This document shows, one piece after another, positions 46,718 through 55,725 of a stretch of DNA of 64,000 bases. The DNA lies in contig CAWHCN010000004.1 in assembly GCA_963827935.1 (NCBI GenBank), forward strand, positions 62,001-126,000, given 5' to 3'. How positions within the stretch are numbered: position 1 is the first letter of the stretch; each line of letters opens with the position of its first letter. The notes under the pieces were generated by a model. The model did not search any database, had not been told where the DNA came from, and saw only the letters and a program-made list of their open reading frames with translations. The position numbers and the translations under genes are program-made. Source of the stretch: DATFNV01 sp963827935 (lineage in GTDB: Bacteria; Planctomycetota; Planctomycetia; Gemmatales; Gemmataceae).

Positions 46718-47537
46718 AGTCCCACACCGCCGCATCTTCCCCATCCAGGCGGAGCGTCAGACACTTCGCGCTGCCGCCGGACTTGATGAACTCGTCCAGC
46801 TGCACGCTTATCGGCTCATAGCCCCATTCGCGTAGGCCGGCCTGCAACCGCTCGCACCCCGAGTTGGTGATGACGGTGCGTCCGACGACGACGGCGTTGC
46901 AGCCGAAGCGTTTGGCCTCGTCTTCGTCCACGGCCAGCAGGCGGGGCACATGCGCTTCCAGCACCTTGCGGCCATAGGCGTCGAACGCCCCGGGGTAGTA
47001 GATGGCCTCTTCAGCGGATAGCGGGCAGAAGCAGGTGTCGAGGTGATAGAAGTAGGGGCTGACCAGTTCCAGCGGCAGCACCAGGCGGCTCAGCACTTTG
47101 CCCAGGTGCTGATGCCCCGTCACGTCGCTGCGGATGCGATAGCCGGCGAACAGGGTGCGGCCGCAGAAGAGGGCATCGCCGGCCCCCTCGAAATAAACTC
47201 CGTCCGGAAGATGCTCCACCGTGTAGCCGTGCCCGGCGAACCAGGCGTCGAAGAACGGCGACTCGCGGGCGCGGACCTCGTGGCGAAACGAGGAGCTGAA
47301 GAACCGCTTGCCGAACACGAGGCCGGCATTGGCGGTGAAGACCAGGTCGGGCAACCCCGGCCGAGGCTCCATCAGCTCGACGGTCACTCCTCGGTCCCGG
47401 AGGGTCTGGCCGAGCTGGTGCCACTGCGTCTGGGCCCGCTCCTGTTTTGCCCCGCGCTCGACGTGCATCCACGGGTTGATCTCGTACTCGATGCCGTAGA
47501 AATCGGGCGGACACATGAGGATGCGCGGTTGCCGCAT
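46716..47537 (-). CDS. Amidinotransferase-fold protein (arginine deiminase/DDAH/dihydrolase-like)
   Basis: 273 residues: DLVFTANAGLVFGKRFFSSS, LPDGVYFEGAGDALFCGRTL (Glu), PYFYHLDTCFCPLSAEE (His) and SGGSAKCLTLRL (Cys) give the conserved catalytic triad-like positions of the guanidine-group modifying superfamily. Members hydrolyse arginine, methylarginine or release ornithine from arginine. DxVFxANA and the terminal SGGSAKC resemble the arginine dihydrolase/DDAH branch, but I cannot fix the substrate. It stands alone. Confidence 0.8.
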   Translation of the reverse strand: MRQPRILMCPPDFYGIEYEINPWMHVERGAKQERAQTQWHQLGQTLRDRGVTVELMEPRPGLPDLVFTANAGLVFGKRFFSSSFRHEVRARESPFFDAWFAGHGYTVEHLPDGVYFEGAGDALFCGRTLFAGYRIRSDVTGHQHLGKVLSRLVLPLELVSPYFYHLDTCFCPLSAEEAIYYPGAFDAYGRKVLEAHVPRLLAVDEDEAKRFGCNAVVVGRTVITNSGCERLQAGLREWGYEPISVQLDEFIKSGGSAKCLTLRLDGEDAAVWD

Positions 47538-47687
47538 GACAGGGTTCCTCCCGTGCGGATGATCGGCGGCTCTGGCGGCGCGGCGAGAAACGTGTTACCG
47601 TGCCGCATCAGCCGGTCCACGCACCTGGGCGCTTCGCCAGCGGCCGGCCGAGACTTTGATTGTAACCTCGGGGAAGGAGAGAAAGCG

Positions 47688-49034
47688 ATGGGAACTTTGG
47701 GACAGGTGCTCCGGCGCAGGGCGCTGGCCACTGCACTGCTGGTGTTGCTCGTCGGCCCGACCGATGCGCAACAAGAGCCGAACAATGGCCAGGGCCAGCC
47801 GGGCAAGGGCCAGCCGGGCCAAGAGGGCCAGCCGGGCCAGGGCCAGCCGGGCCAGCCGGACCGGGGCCAGCGAGGGGGGAGGGGCCGGGGCCAGCCGCGG
47901 GCCGATCCCGCCGTCGAGGCGTGGCTGAAGACGTTGACCGACAAGATGACCGACCGGCACGATACGATCCGCGACAGCGCCCGCGCGGGGATCGTCGCGG
48001 TCGGCCGGCGGGCACTGCCGGCGCTGAGGAGGCTAGCCGAGGGCGACGACGATGCGACCGCCACCGCGGCCCACAAGCTGATGGCGCAGATCGAGCACGG
48101 CCCCGGCGCTCCGGGTGGTCCCCAGCCGGGCGGCAACCCCTTCGGTCCCAATCCCGGCGGCGTCCCGGGCATCCCGGTCGGCGGTCCCGGCATCCCCGCT
48201 GGTCCCGGCCCCGGCGGCCCTGGCAATCCCCCGGGTCCTGGTCCGGGCGGCCCCGTCAATCCCCCCGGTCCGGGTCCTGGCTTCCCGGGTGCTCCGGGCG
48301 GCGCCCAGGTGCCTCCTGGCGGCGGCGTGAGGCCCCCGGGTGCCGGCCAGGTGCCTCCTGGTGGCGGTCAGGGCTTCCCGGGTGCTCCTGGCGGCGGCGT
48401 GAGGCCCCCGGGTGCCGGCCAGGTGCCTCCTGGTGGCGGTCAGGGCTTCCCGGGTGCTCCTGGCGGCGGCGTGAGGCCCCCGGGTGCCGGCCAGGTGCCT
48501 CCTGGTGGCGGTCAGCCTGCCTCCCGGGGGTGGCCTGGGCAGCGGTCCGGGCTTTCCGGGCGGCGGTCCCGGCAATCCTCCGGGTGGTCCGGGGACCGGT
48601 CCAGGATCCCCCCCGGCCAGCCGGGTCAGGGCGGCGGTCCAGGGGTTGGTCCGCGATTCCTTCGCGGTCAAGGTCCAGGTGGTCCGGGCTTCCCAGGCGG
48701 GCCGGGCCAAGGCGAGCCCGGTTTTCCGGCGCCGGAACAGCGGGCCCTGGGCCCGGCCTCGAACAGGCCCTGCGGAATCTGAATCTCTCCGACAAGCAAC
48801 GGAAGCAGGTCGAGGACATCCTGCAAGCGCACCAGAAGAAGGCACGCGAGGCCCATGAGAAGGTCCGGGCCGAGTTGCTCAAGGATCTGAAGAAGGTGCT
48901 CGATGCCGAGCAGTTCAAGCGGTTCGAGGAGACGTTTTCTCGAATGGGACCGATGGGACCCGGCGGGCAGCTGCGGGACCGGCCAGCCCGGTCAGGGTTC
49001 CCCTCCGCCGGGGGGCAATCGCCAGCAGGAGTAG
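47688..49034 (+). CDS. Secreted collagen-like Gly/Pro-rich protein with C-terminal coiled coil (several frame breaks)
   Basis: ATG 47688 with GGAAGGAGA upstream and a signal peptide (ALLVLLVGPTDAQQ). After a Gln/Gly-rich part a small helical domain (DPAVEAWLKTLTDKMTDRHD) precedes a proline/glycine region in which a 69-base unit, encoding GGVRPPGAGQVPPGGGQGFP plus GAP, is repeated three times (about 48320-48520). Beyond it the frame changes at least twice, then a charged helix (LSDKQRKQVEDILQAHQKKA, FKRFEETFSRM) and GSPPPGGNRQQE end at TAG 49034. Surface or periplasmic structural role inferred. Confidence 0.6.
48320..48520 (+). repeat. 69-bp tandem repeat (three copies) in the collagen-like gene
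   Basis: Nearly identical copies beginning GGCGGCGTGAGGCCCCCGGG. Each encodes 23 residues, so copy number changes keep the reading frame. Confidence 0.9.
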
Positions 49035-49042
49035 GTTCTCCG

Positions 49043-49105
49043 GTTAGCCGCGACCCGGGAGGGGAGTGCTCGGGCCCAGCGCTCCCCTCCGGGTCGCGGC
49101 CAAAC
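49043..49105. repeat. GTTAGCCGCGACCC palindrome in a convergent gap
   Basis: GTTAGCCGCGACCC at 49043 pairs with GGGTCGCGGCCAAAC ending 49105 (one mismatch); inner AGGGGAG/CTCCCCT extends the stem. Same ends as the elements at 41891 and 42971. It occupies the convergent gap before the zinc-binding hypothetical gene. Confidence 0.95.
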
Positions 49106-49110
49106 TCAAC

Positions 49111-49476
49111 CTACCCGAACTGGGCGACAGTGTGCCAGTTGTCCGGAAGCTGTGGGAGATTCCCGGCGGCCTCGTCGGTCAGAGGCGAGATACGTAGCGT
49201 GGTGAAGTGAATCCAGCCACCGCACTGCGGGCAACGGCCGGCGAAACCCGTCCCGTCCCACCACGCCCGCACCAAGGGCTTGTAGATGCCCTCGGGATCG
49301 CCGAACAACTCGAGCTGAAAGTCGATCCACTCCATCTTGTGACCGCAGCCCGGGTGTGGACAGGCGGGGTCGTGGTAATGGACGTGCGGTGATGCCATGG
49401 TGCGAAGGCCCCCCTCGCGGTAGACGCGGTCCAACTCCTCAAGCTCCGCCCGTGAAAGTGTTTGACTCTTCATCAT
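49111..49476 (-). CDS. Hypothetical zinc-binding protein
   Basis: 121 residues with HVHYHDPACPHPGCGHKMEW (CPHxxCxH) and FAGRCPQCGGWIHF (CxxC), together a likely zinc site. WIDFQLELFGDPEGIYKPLV separates the two halves. No family recalled. ATG could be 49476 or 49473. It lies just before moaA in the same direction as moaA, 19 bases downstream of the moaA stop. Confidence 0.65.
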   Translation of the reverse strand: MMKSQTLSRAELEELDRVYREGGLRTMASPHVHYHDPACPHPGCGHKMEWIDFQLELFGDPEGIYKPLVRAWWDGTGFAGRCPQCGGWIHFTTLRISPLTDEAAGNLPQLPDNWHTVAQFG

Positions 49477-49494
49477 GATCCCGTTCCTCCGCGG

Positions 49495-50477
49495 TCAACC
49501 CCCGATCGCGTGCATCGTTCGCAGCGGCTTGATGAACCGCGCCGTATTGATCTCGTGCCCCTCCCACTTCTCCGCCACATTCCGCCGGATCGCCTCGGCC
49601 AGGGCCGCATCGTCGGCAGCGGGACGCAAGAACTGCTTCACGTCCACCTCGGTCAGTGCGAACAGGCAGTTGCGCAGCTTGCCGTCGGCGGTCAGGCGGA
49701 CGCGGTTGCAGCTCAGGCAGAATGGTCGCGACACCGAGGCGATGATGCCCACCCGCCCGCCGCCGTCAGCATAGACCCATTCCTGGGCCGGCGCCCGCGG
49801 ATCGCCGTCCACCGCCGGGGCCAGCGGGCCGAACTCGCGCGTCAGCTGCTCCAGGATTTCGTCCGCGAAATAGACCTTGTCGCGCTCCCAGGCTTCCGCG
49901 CCGATGGGCATGTACTCGATGAAGCGCAGCTCCACGCCGTGGGCGCGGGCATATCGGGCCAGCGGAATCACCTCATATTCGGTGATGCCGCGGATGCTGA
50001 CCGCGTTGATCTTGACCGGGTCGAACCCGGCCTGCTTGGCGGCGTCGATACCGGCCAGCACCCGGTCCAGCCCGTCGCGCCGGGCCAGCTGGCGGAAGCG
50101 CGCGGGTCCAAAGTGTCGAGGCTGATGTTGATCCGCCGCAGACCCGCGTCGTACAGGGCCTGGGCCTGCTCGGTCAGCAGGATGCCGTTGGTCGTCAGGC
50201 CGATGTCCTTGATGCCGGGGATGGCGGCAATCAGGGCGACGAGCTTCGGAATGTCGCGGCGCATGAGCGGCTCGCCGCCGGTGAGCCGGACCTTGTCAAT
50301 CCCCAGCGGCACGGCCACGCGCACGAAATGGGCGATCTCCTCGAAGGTGAGCAGTTCGGCCCGGTCCATGAAGACGACCTCTTCGGGCATGCAGTAACTG
50401 CAGCGCAGGTTGCAGCGGTCCGTCACGCTGATGCGCAGGTTATTGTGCTGGCGCCCGAAGCTATCGATCAACTGCAT
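49495..50477 (-). CDS. moaA: GTP 3',8-cyclase, molybdenum cofactor biosynthesis (frame break near 50095)
   Basis: ATG 50477: NLRISVTDRCNLRCSYCMPE has the radical-SAM CxxxCxxC; LTGGEPLMRRDIPKLV is the GGEP motif. After a frame change near 50095 the second half has LRFIEYMPIGAEAWERDKVY, the second cluster CLSCNRVRLTADGKLRNCLF and the C-terminal double glycine (HAIGG). It converts GTP to 3',8-cyclo-7,8-dihydro-GTP. Because moaA is required for molybdenum cofactor and the halves fit exactly, the break is likely a sequence error. A 7-bp tandem repeat abuts the start codon. Confidence 0.92.
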
Positions 50478-50478
50478 G

Positions 50479-50598
50479 GTCCGTAGTCCGTAGTCCGTAG
50501 TCCGTAGTCCGTAGTCCGTAGTCCGTAGTCCGTAGTCCGTAGGGCAGGCTCCGCCTGCCGAGCCATAGCACGAGGCAGGCGGAGCCTGCCCTACGGAC
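50479..50598. repeat. GTCCGTA x9 tandem array and flanking palindrome upstream of moaA
   Basis: GTCCGTA is repeated nine times without change at 50479-50541, directly against the moaA start on its 5-prime side. The array merges into a palindrome whose left arm TCCGTAGGGCAGGCTCCGCC pairs with the right arm ending at 50598. The right arm covers the last three codons and stop of moaE. Confidence 0.97.
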
Positions 50599-51043
50599 TG
50601 ATTCCAGGGTGTACCCACTCGGTGCTGCCGTCAGCCCAGTGTTCCTTCTTCCAGATTGGCACGAGCTCCTTCAATCGGTCAATGGCATATCGGCACGCAT
50701 CGAAGGCCTGAGCCCGATGGGGACAGCTCACGGCGACGGCCACGCTGACCTCGCTGACGTCGAGATGCCCGGTGCGATGGACCATCAACAAGTCGCCGAC
50801 CGGCCAGCGTTGCCGCGTTTCCTGCTCGATTTCCGCCATCTTCTTCTCGGCCATGCCGGGGTAGGCCTCGTAGTCGAGGGCCACGGTCGTCTTGCCGTCG
50901 GTCAGGTCGCGGACCGTCCCGAGGAAGGTGACAACCGCACCGCAGTCCGGGCGGCGGACGGCCTCGGTCAGGGCGTGGTGGTCGATGGGATCGGGGGTGA
51001 GGCGGACCATGAGGGTTGTGCCGTGGGGGCCGCGTGGGATCAT
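50591..51043 (-). CDS. moaE: Molybdopterin synthase catalytic subunit
   Basis: The family core is clear: DCGAVVTFLGTVRDLTDGKT, LDYEAYPGMAEKKMAEIEQE, HRTGHLDVSEVSVAVAVSCP, IDRLKELVPIWKKEHW with the catalytic Lys region. ATG 51043 overlaps the moaD stop and is preferred; ATG 51010 (MVRLTPDPIDHH) is the alternative. It forms the MoaD-MoaE heterotetramer that converts precursor Z to molybdopterin. The stop codon lies inside the palindrome that precedes moaA. Confidence 0.93.
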   Translation of the reverse strand: MIPRGPHGTTLMVRLTPDPIDHHALTEAVRRPDCGAVVTFLGTVRDLTDGKTTVALDYEAYPGMAEKKMAEIEQETRQRWPVGDLLMVHRTGHLDVSEVSVAVAVSCPHRAQAFDACRYAIDRLKELVPIWKKEHWADGSTEWVHPGISP

Positions 51044-51285
51044 CCGCCGCTCACGGGAGGCAGCAGCGCCACCTCGGCGTCTATGGGCAGGGTGAGAGAG
51101 TCGTCCGAAAACTCGCCGTCCACCGCCACGGCACAGCGCGGCAGCAGGGCGGCCAGAGCCGGATGGTCCTGGGCGAGCCGGCCACGCAGATCGCCGACCG
51201 TTGCGCCAGCGGGTAGGGTCACGCCGACGGCCTCCGCTCCGGCCAGGTCCTTCGCGCGGGCAAACAGGCGGATGCGGTGGGTCAT
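51040..51285 (-). CDS. moaD: Molybdopterin synthase sulfur carrier subunit
   Basis: 81 residues of ubiquitin-like fold ending in LLPPVSGG, the Gly-Gly tail that becomes thiocarboxylated. Begins MTHRIRLFARAKDLAGAEAV. Start overlaps the stop of the upstream FAD/Fe-S gene, end overlaps moaE, so all three are translationally coupled. Confidence 0.92.
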   Translation of the reverse strand: MTHRIRLFARAKDLAGAEAVGVTLPAGATVGDLRGRLAQDHPALAALLPRCAVAVDGEFSDDSLTLPIDAEVALLPPVSGG

Positions 51286-54255
51286 CGCAGCACCAGGCGG
51301 CGGATCGGCTCGTGCAAGCGTCGCTCCAGGGCGGGCACCAGGCCGTAGGCCAGGGCCAGGTACTGCGCCGGGTGCAGGGTGCGCTTGCCGCTGCCATCTT
51401 CCATCTGCACTCGGCAGGTGCTGCACTCGGTCGAGCCGTGCAGCACGCGCGGCCGGCGCAGCTCGTCGAGCATCGACCGGCCGGCCTCCAGCGACACGGC
51501 GTAGTTCTCTGCCATCAGGCCGAAAGTGCCGGCCATGCCCGAACAGCCTACGTCGATTGTATGCACGCGCAAACCGGGGATCAACGCAAGGAGCTGCGGC
51601 CCGGCGGCCGGCCGGCCCAGGGCCTTCAGGTGGCACGGCACATGATGCCCCAGGGCCAGCTCCAGCGGACGGAAATCGGTCCGCAGCTTACCCTGCTCGT
51701 GCAGGTCCCACAGATAGGCCGTGAATTCGACGGTGCGGTCGGCCACAAGCTTGGCGTCGGGATCGTCGAGCAGATCGAGGGCATCGTGGCGCAGCATCAG
51801 GGCGGCGGTCGGTTCGGAGCAGAGGATCGGCATGTCCTCGCGGGCCAGCGTCGGCGAGCAGTCGCATGTTATGCTCGGCCGCCTCGCGCGCCGCCTCCAT
51901 GTCGCCGTGCGCCAGCGGCGCCATGCCGCAGCCGCGCTGCCCCGGGCGGAACATATACCTCAATGCCGTTGTGTTGCAGGACCGCGACGACCGCCTCGGC
52001 GATCAGCGGGTCGTTGTAGGTGGCGAACACATCCACGAAGTAGGCAACGCGCGGGCGGGACGGGTGCGGTTTCCGCGTCCAGCCGCGCCGCTCGGCCCGC
52101 GCAGGAAGCTCCGCGCGCGAAGGTGGGCAACCGCCTCATGCCGCGAAACGCCGAAGAGCTTCTCCAGCAGCCAGCGGGCGCTGCGGCTGCCCAGGGCGAG
52201 GTTGACCAGCGGAGCGATCGCACTGCCCATCGCGGCGAAACGACTCGGTCCGCGCCAGCACCCAGTCATGGCGGTGCATGCCGTGCCGCGGCGACGTTGG
52301 CCGCCTTGGCCTCCAGCATGAGCCGCGGCACATCCACGTGGGCGGGACACTCGATCGCGCACATCTTGCAGTTGACGCACAGGTCGGCCACGGCCCGGAC
52401 CTCGTCGGACGACAGCGCCTGCGGATCGGCCCCGTCGGCCAGGAGCCGGCGCATGAGGTTCGCCTTGGCCCGCGGCGTGGCCGCCTCGGCGTGGCTGGCG
52501 CGGAAGATCGGACACATACGCTGCGCCGGCTCCTCGGTGCGACAGCTGCCGCAGCCGTTGCAGTTGTTGCTCTCGGCCCGCATGTCCGCCACGGTCCAGC
52601 GCAGCCAGGTCCGGTGCTCCTGCCCGTGCCCGGGTTCCTCTCCCTCGGGTACGGGCGGAGGCATGGCCACGGGACAGGACCGCAAGGGCCAGGCGGGAAA
52701 CGACGAGTCGGGGCCGACGATCTTGCCGGGATTCAGGACATGGCTGGGGTCAAAAATGGCCTTCAGCTCGCGGAAGATCGGATAGAGCGGGCCGTACTGC
52801 CGGGCGACCCAGGGGGTGCGGGCGATGCCGGTGCCGTGCTGGGCGCTGATCGTGCCGCCCAGGTCGAGCGTCAAGGCGTAGACCTCGTCGGCAATGGCAC
52901 GCAGGCGGGTGACATCGTCGGGACGGCTCAGGTCGAGAAACGGCCGGGTGTGCACCTGCCCGGTCAGGGCATGGATGAGGAAGGAGGCCGTCGTCTCGTG
53001 CCGCTGCAGGATTTCCTGCACGCGATGGAGATAGACAGCGAGACTGTCGACCGGCACGCCGACATCCTCGACATAGGCGACCGGCTGCGCCCCGCCGCGC
53101 AGGCCGTACAGGCTGGGCAGGGCCGACTCGCGCAGTCGCCAGAAGCGTTCGACATCGGCCTCGGAGACGGCGACCAGGGCCTGCAGCGCCAGCCGCTCGA
53201 CGCGGTGGATTCGGTCGGCCAGGTCGGTGGCGGCGGCCTGGGCGGCGGCGGGGCTGTCGGCCTCATACTCGACCAGCAGGACCGCCTCGGCAGCGCCGGG
53301 GACCAGTGCCGCCGCCTCCGGGTCGCCGCCGCGCACCAGGATCAGCAGCCGCCGATCGATCAGCTCGCATGCCGCCGGCTGCGTCGGCAGGGCCAGCAGG
53401 GAGGCCCGCAGGGCGGCATCCAGGCGCGGAAAGGCGAGCAGCACCAGGGCTCGGCCCGCGGGCAGCGGGATGGTCCGCAGCGTCGCCTCCGTGAAGACCG
53501 CCAGCGTCCCCTCGGAGCCGACGAGGAGACGGGCCAGGTCCAGCTCGCCATCGGCCAGCACATCGTGCAACAGGTAGCCGCAGCGATTGAACGGCGTCCG
53601 CGGGCGATAGGCCCGGACCGCCCCGGCGTGCTGTTCGAGCAGGGCCGCCACCGAGGAGACGATCTCTTCGAGCCGGCCGGGCTGGATCGTCGGCGCCGGC
53701 CAGCGAGGGTGCCGGGCGGCCACGACAGCATCGCCGCTGTCCAGGACCGCCCGCAGCGCGACCACGTGGTCGCGCGTGTAGCCGTGCCGCAGGGCCCGGG
53801 CGCCGGAGGCATTGTTGGCCACCATGCCGCCGATCGTACACTGGGCGCCGCTGGCCGGATCGGGAGCGAAGCGCCGGCCCTCCCGCGCCAGACGCACGGC
53901 CAGGTCGCGGTAAACGACGCCCGGCTGGACGCGAACCGTGTCCGAACCCACCTCGAGGATGGCGCGGAAATGGCGGCTCAGATCGACGACCAGGCCGCTG
54001 CCCAGCGCCTCGCCGGCGACGCCGCTGCCGGCCCCGCGCGCGATGAGCGGGATGCGGTTCTCGGAGGCATAGCGCGACCAGGGCGCGCACGTCGTCCTCG
54101 TCGCGCGGCACCACCACGCCGAGCGGCTCGACCTGGAAGATGCTGGCATCGGTGCTGTAAAGCGTGCGCGAGATGTCCTCGAAGAGGAGGTCCCCCTTGA
54201 CCAGTCCCTTGAGGTCGTCGCGGATGCGCTCGCGTTGCGGCTGGTCCACGGTCAA
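51282..54255 (-). CDS. FAD-linked oxidase fused to Fe-S/CCG subunit, D-2-hydroxyacid dehydrogenase-like (several frame breaks)
   Basis: Starting at TTG 54255 (MTVDQPQRERIRDDLKGLVK), with frame breaks near 54075, 52265, 52050 and 51850. FAD-binding (PCMH-type) domain: IARGAGSGVAGEALGSGLVV, GGMVANNASGARALRHGYT; C-terminal cap ISAQHGTGIARTPWVARQYG and PGKIVGPD. Then two 4Fe-4S motifs (CNGCGSCRTEEPAQRMCP, CVNCKMCAIECP), then a cysteine-rich region with PLELALGHHVPCHLKALG and VGCSGMAGTFG. This is the GlcD/GlcF or DLD-with-Fe-S architecture; substrates are likely glycolate or D-lactate type. About 990 residues. Coupled to moaD by overlap, which is unexpected for an enzyme not known to need molybdenum. 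Confidence 0.8.
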
Positions 54256-54320
54256 TGCACCCTTGTTTAGGCGGCGCGATCCCCGCCCCGGTACTCCGGA
54301 GAGGTCGTGAGTCTGCGCGA

Positions 54321-54812
54321 TCAGCCCTCACCCCGCCCTTCGTCGGGACGCTCGCGGCCCTGCATACTGCTCGCGGCGCGAATGCGCTCCTGCCGGTAGC
54401 GCTCTGCAACGGTCAGCTCGTGCGACCCGTGCTCGGGTTGCGGGCATAGCCGCGAAAGTGGGCGTTGCAGCGATAGCAGGCGACCACATCGCCGACCCAC
54501 AGGTACAGCAGCCCGTCGAACAGGGCCGTGCCCAGCAGAATCCCCCAGGTCAGCCACTGATGGTACAGCCAGTAGGTCAGCACGGTCGCCACACAGGCCA
54601 CGATCAGGATCGCCATGCCCAGCGCGTGCGGGAAGTCCTTCTTGCGGTACAGTTCGCGGCAACCGCAGACCGTACAGGCCGTGAGTGACTGGTCGGGTGA
54701 CACGGGGACACGTTCCAGAATGATCGCACGCGGGGCAGCGCCATTCGAGGGGACCGGGCTGCACCACGGAAGCGGGAGCGTCACAGCCGGGACAGGCAAA
54801 GCGAATGATCAC
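54321..54812 (-). CDS. Zinc-ribbon membrane protein (two frame breaks)
   Basis: GTG 54812 behind GGAGGATC gives VIIRFACPGCDAPASVVQPG and PLEWRCPACDH, a zinc ribbon. After frame changes near 54720: ACTVCGCRELYRKKDFPHAL, two hydrophobic helices (AILIVACVATVLTYWLYHQW, GILLGTALFDGLLYLWVGDV) and a third CxxC (ACYRCNAHFRGYARNP), ending after another change in LTVAERYRQERIRAASSMQG. Unknown function; recurring planctomycete layout with the ribbon at the cytoplasmic face. Confidence 0.6.
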   Translation of the reverse strand: MIIRFACPGCDAPASVVQPGPLEWRCPACDHSGTCPRVTRPVTHGLYGLRLPRTVPQEGLPARAGHGDPDRGLCGDRADLLAVPSVADLGDSAGHGPVRRAAVPVGRRCGRLLSLQRPLSRLCPQPEHGSHELTVAERYRQERIRAASSMQGRERPDEGRGEG

Positions 54813-54969
54813 GAACAAGATCCTCCGTTCGCCGACGTACTGCACACTTCCCTTAGGAAGACTCGGCCCTCGCTCGATGGCAGGCAGTCCGGGCCGGGCC
54901 AGTCCGGACCAGGCAGCCCAGCGCAGCGAGGGACTCCCGCCCGGGCTGCCCCAGAGGCCGCAAGGCCTC

Positions 54970-55725
54970 TTACAGGGCATACCCGGTCGTGCTCTGCAAG
55001 AGCTGGCTGGTCAATTCACCGATGAAGCAAAAGATCACGACGACATAGAGCAGGCCGGTCGCCGACTGCGTGGAGCGAATCTTCGCCGTCTGCCAGGCCA
55101 TGAGGCCCAGCACGAGCGGGCCCACAAATCCCAGGCCCCAGCGGACCGGCAACAGAACGGTTTCATCTTGCAGTTTAAGCAGGGAATGCCCGCCCGTCGA
55201 GGACCAGAGCCACAGGCTCAGCGCTGCCAGCAGCAGACGGACCAGGGTAGCGGCCAGCAGGGCGGCCAGCAGCCGCAGCAGCGGCCCCAGGCTCATGCCC
55301 GGGGCGATCAGGTACATGTGACCCATCAGCATGGCGGTCGTGGCCGCCCCGAGCAGCGCCGCCGAAGTGGCATCGGCCGCCAGACGCCAGCCGAGGGCGA
55401 TCTCAGACGGCTCGGCCAACTCCGCCACGACCAGGCCGGCCGCCAGGATCGCGGTGGTGGCCACGATGAGGACCCGGCCCAGCGGCGCGCCCTCCAGCGA
55501 CCAGCAGAAGAAGCCGGCCAGCGCAAACACCACGCCGCCACTCATCGTCGCCAGAAAAACAGCGTCAGTTGCACCGAACGCGATCGCCAGCCCGGTCAGG
55601 CCCAGGGCGACCAGGAAGTGGGTCCGATAGAAGCGGGGATTGACCTGGGCGGGCGTCACGATCAGCAGGCAGGCGAGCAGGCCGACGGCCAGGCGCAGGC
55701 AGAACTGCACGAGCATGGCCATCAC
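54970..55725 (-). CDS. Integral membrane protein, about seven helices
   Basis: 251 residues, nearly all hydrophobic segments (QFCLRLAVGLLACLLIVTP, HFLVALGLTGLAIAFGATDA, VLIVATTAILAAGLVVAELA, LLRLLAALLAATLVRLLLAA, LLYVVVIFCFIGELTSQLLQ) with short loops. No recognised family. It overlaps the end of folE (start 55725, folE stop 55722), so it is probably translated with it. Confidence 0.7.
   Translation of the reverse strand: MMAMLVQFCLRLAVGLLACLLIVTPAQVNPRFYRTHFLVALGLTGLAIAFGATDAVFLATMSGGVVFALAGFFCWSLEGAPLGRVLIVATTAILAAGLVVAELAEPSEIALGWRLAADATSAALLGAATTAMLMGHMYLIAPGMSLGPLLRLLAALLAATLVRLLLAALSLWLWSSTGGHSLLKLQDETVLLPVRWGLGFVGPLVLGLMAWQTAKIRSTQSATGLLYVVVIFCFIGELTSQLLQSTTGYAL

Noticed and set aside
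48320..48520. CRISPR or intergenic satellite repeat
   Set aside because: The repeat is coding, in frame, within a signal-peptide-bearing Gly/Pro-rich protein.
50479..50541. CRISPR array
   Set aside because: The unit is only seven bases with no spacers; it is a simple tandem repeat.
52278..54200. 640-codon plus-strand open frame opposite the FAD/Fe-S oxidase
   Set aside because: Shadow of a minus-strand gene with clear FAD and 4Fe-4S motifs.
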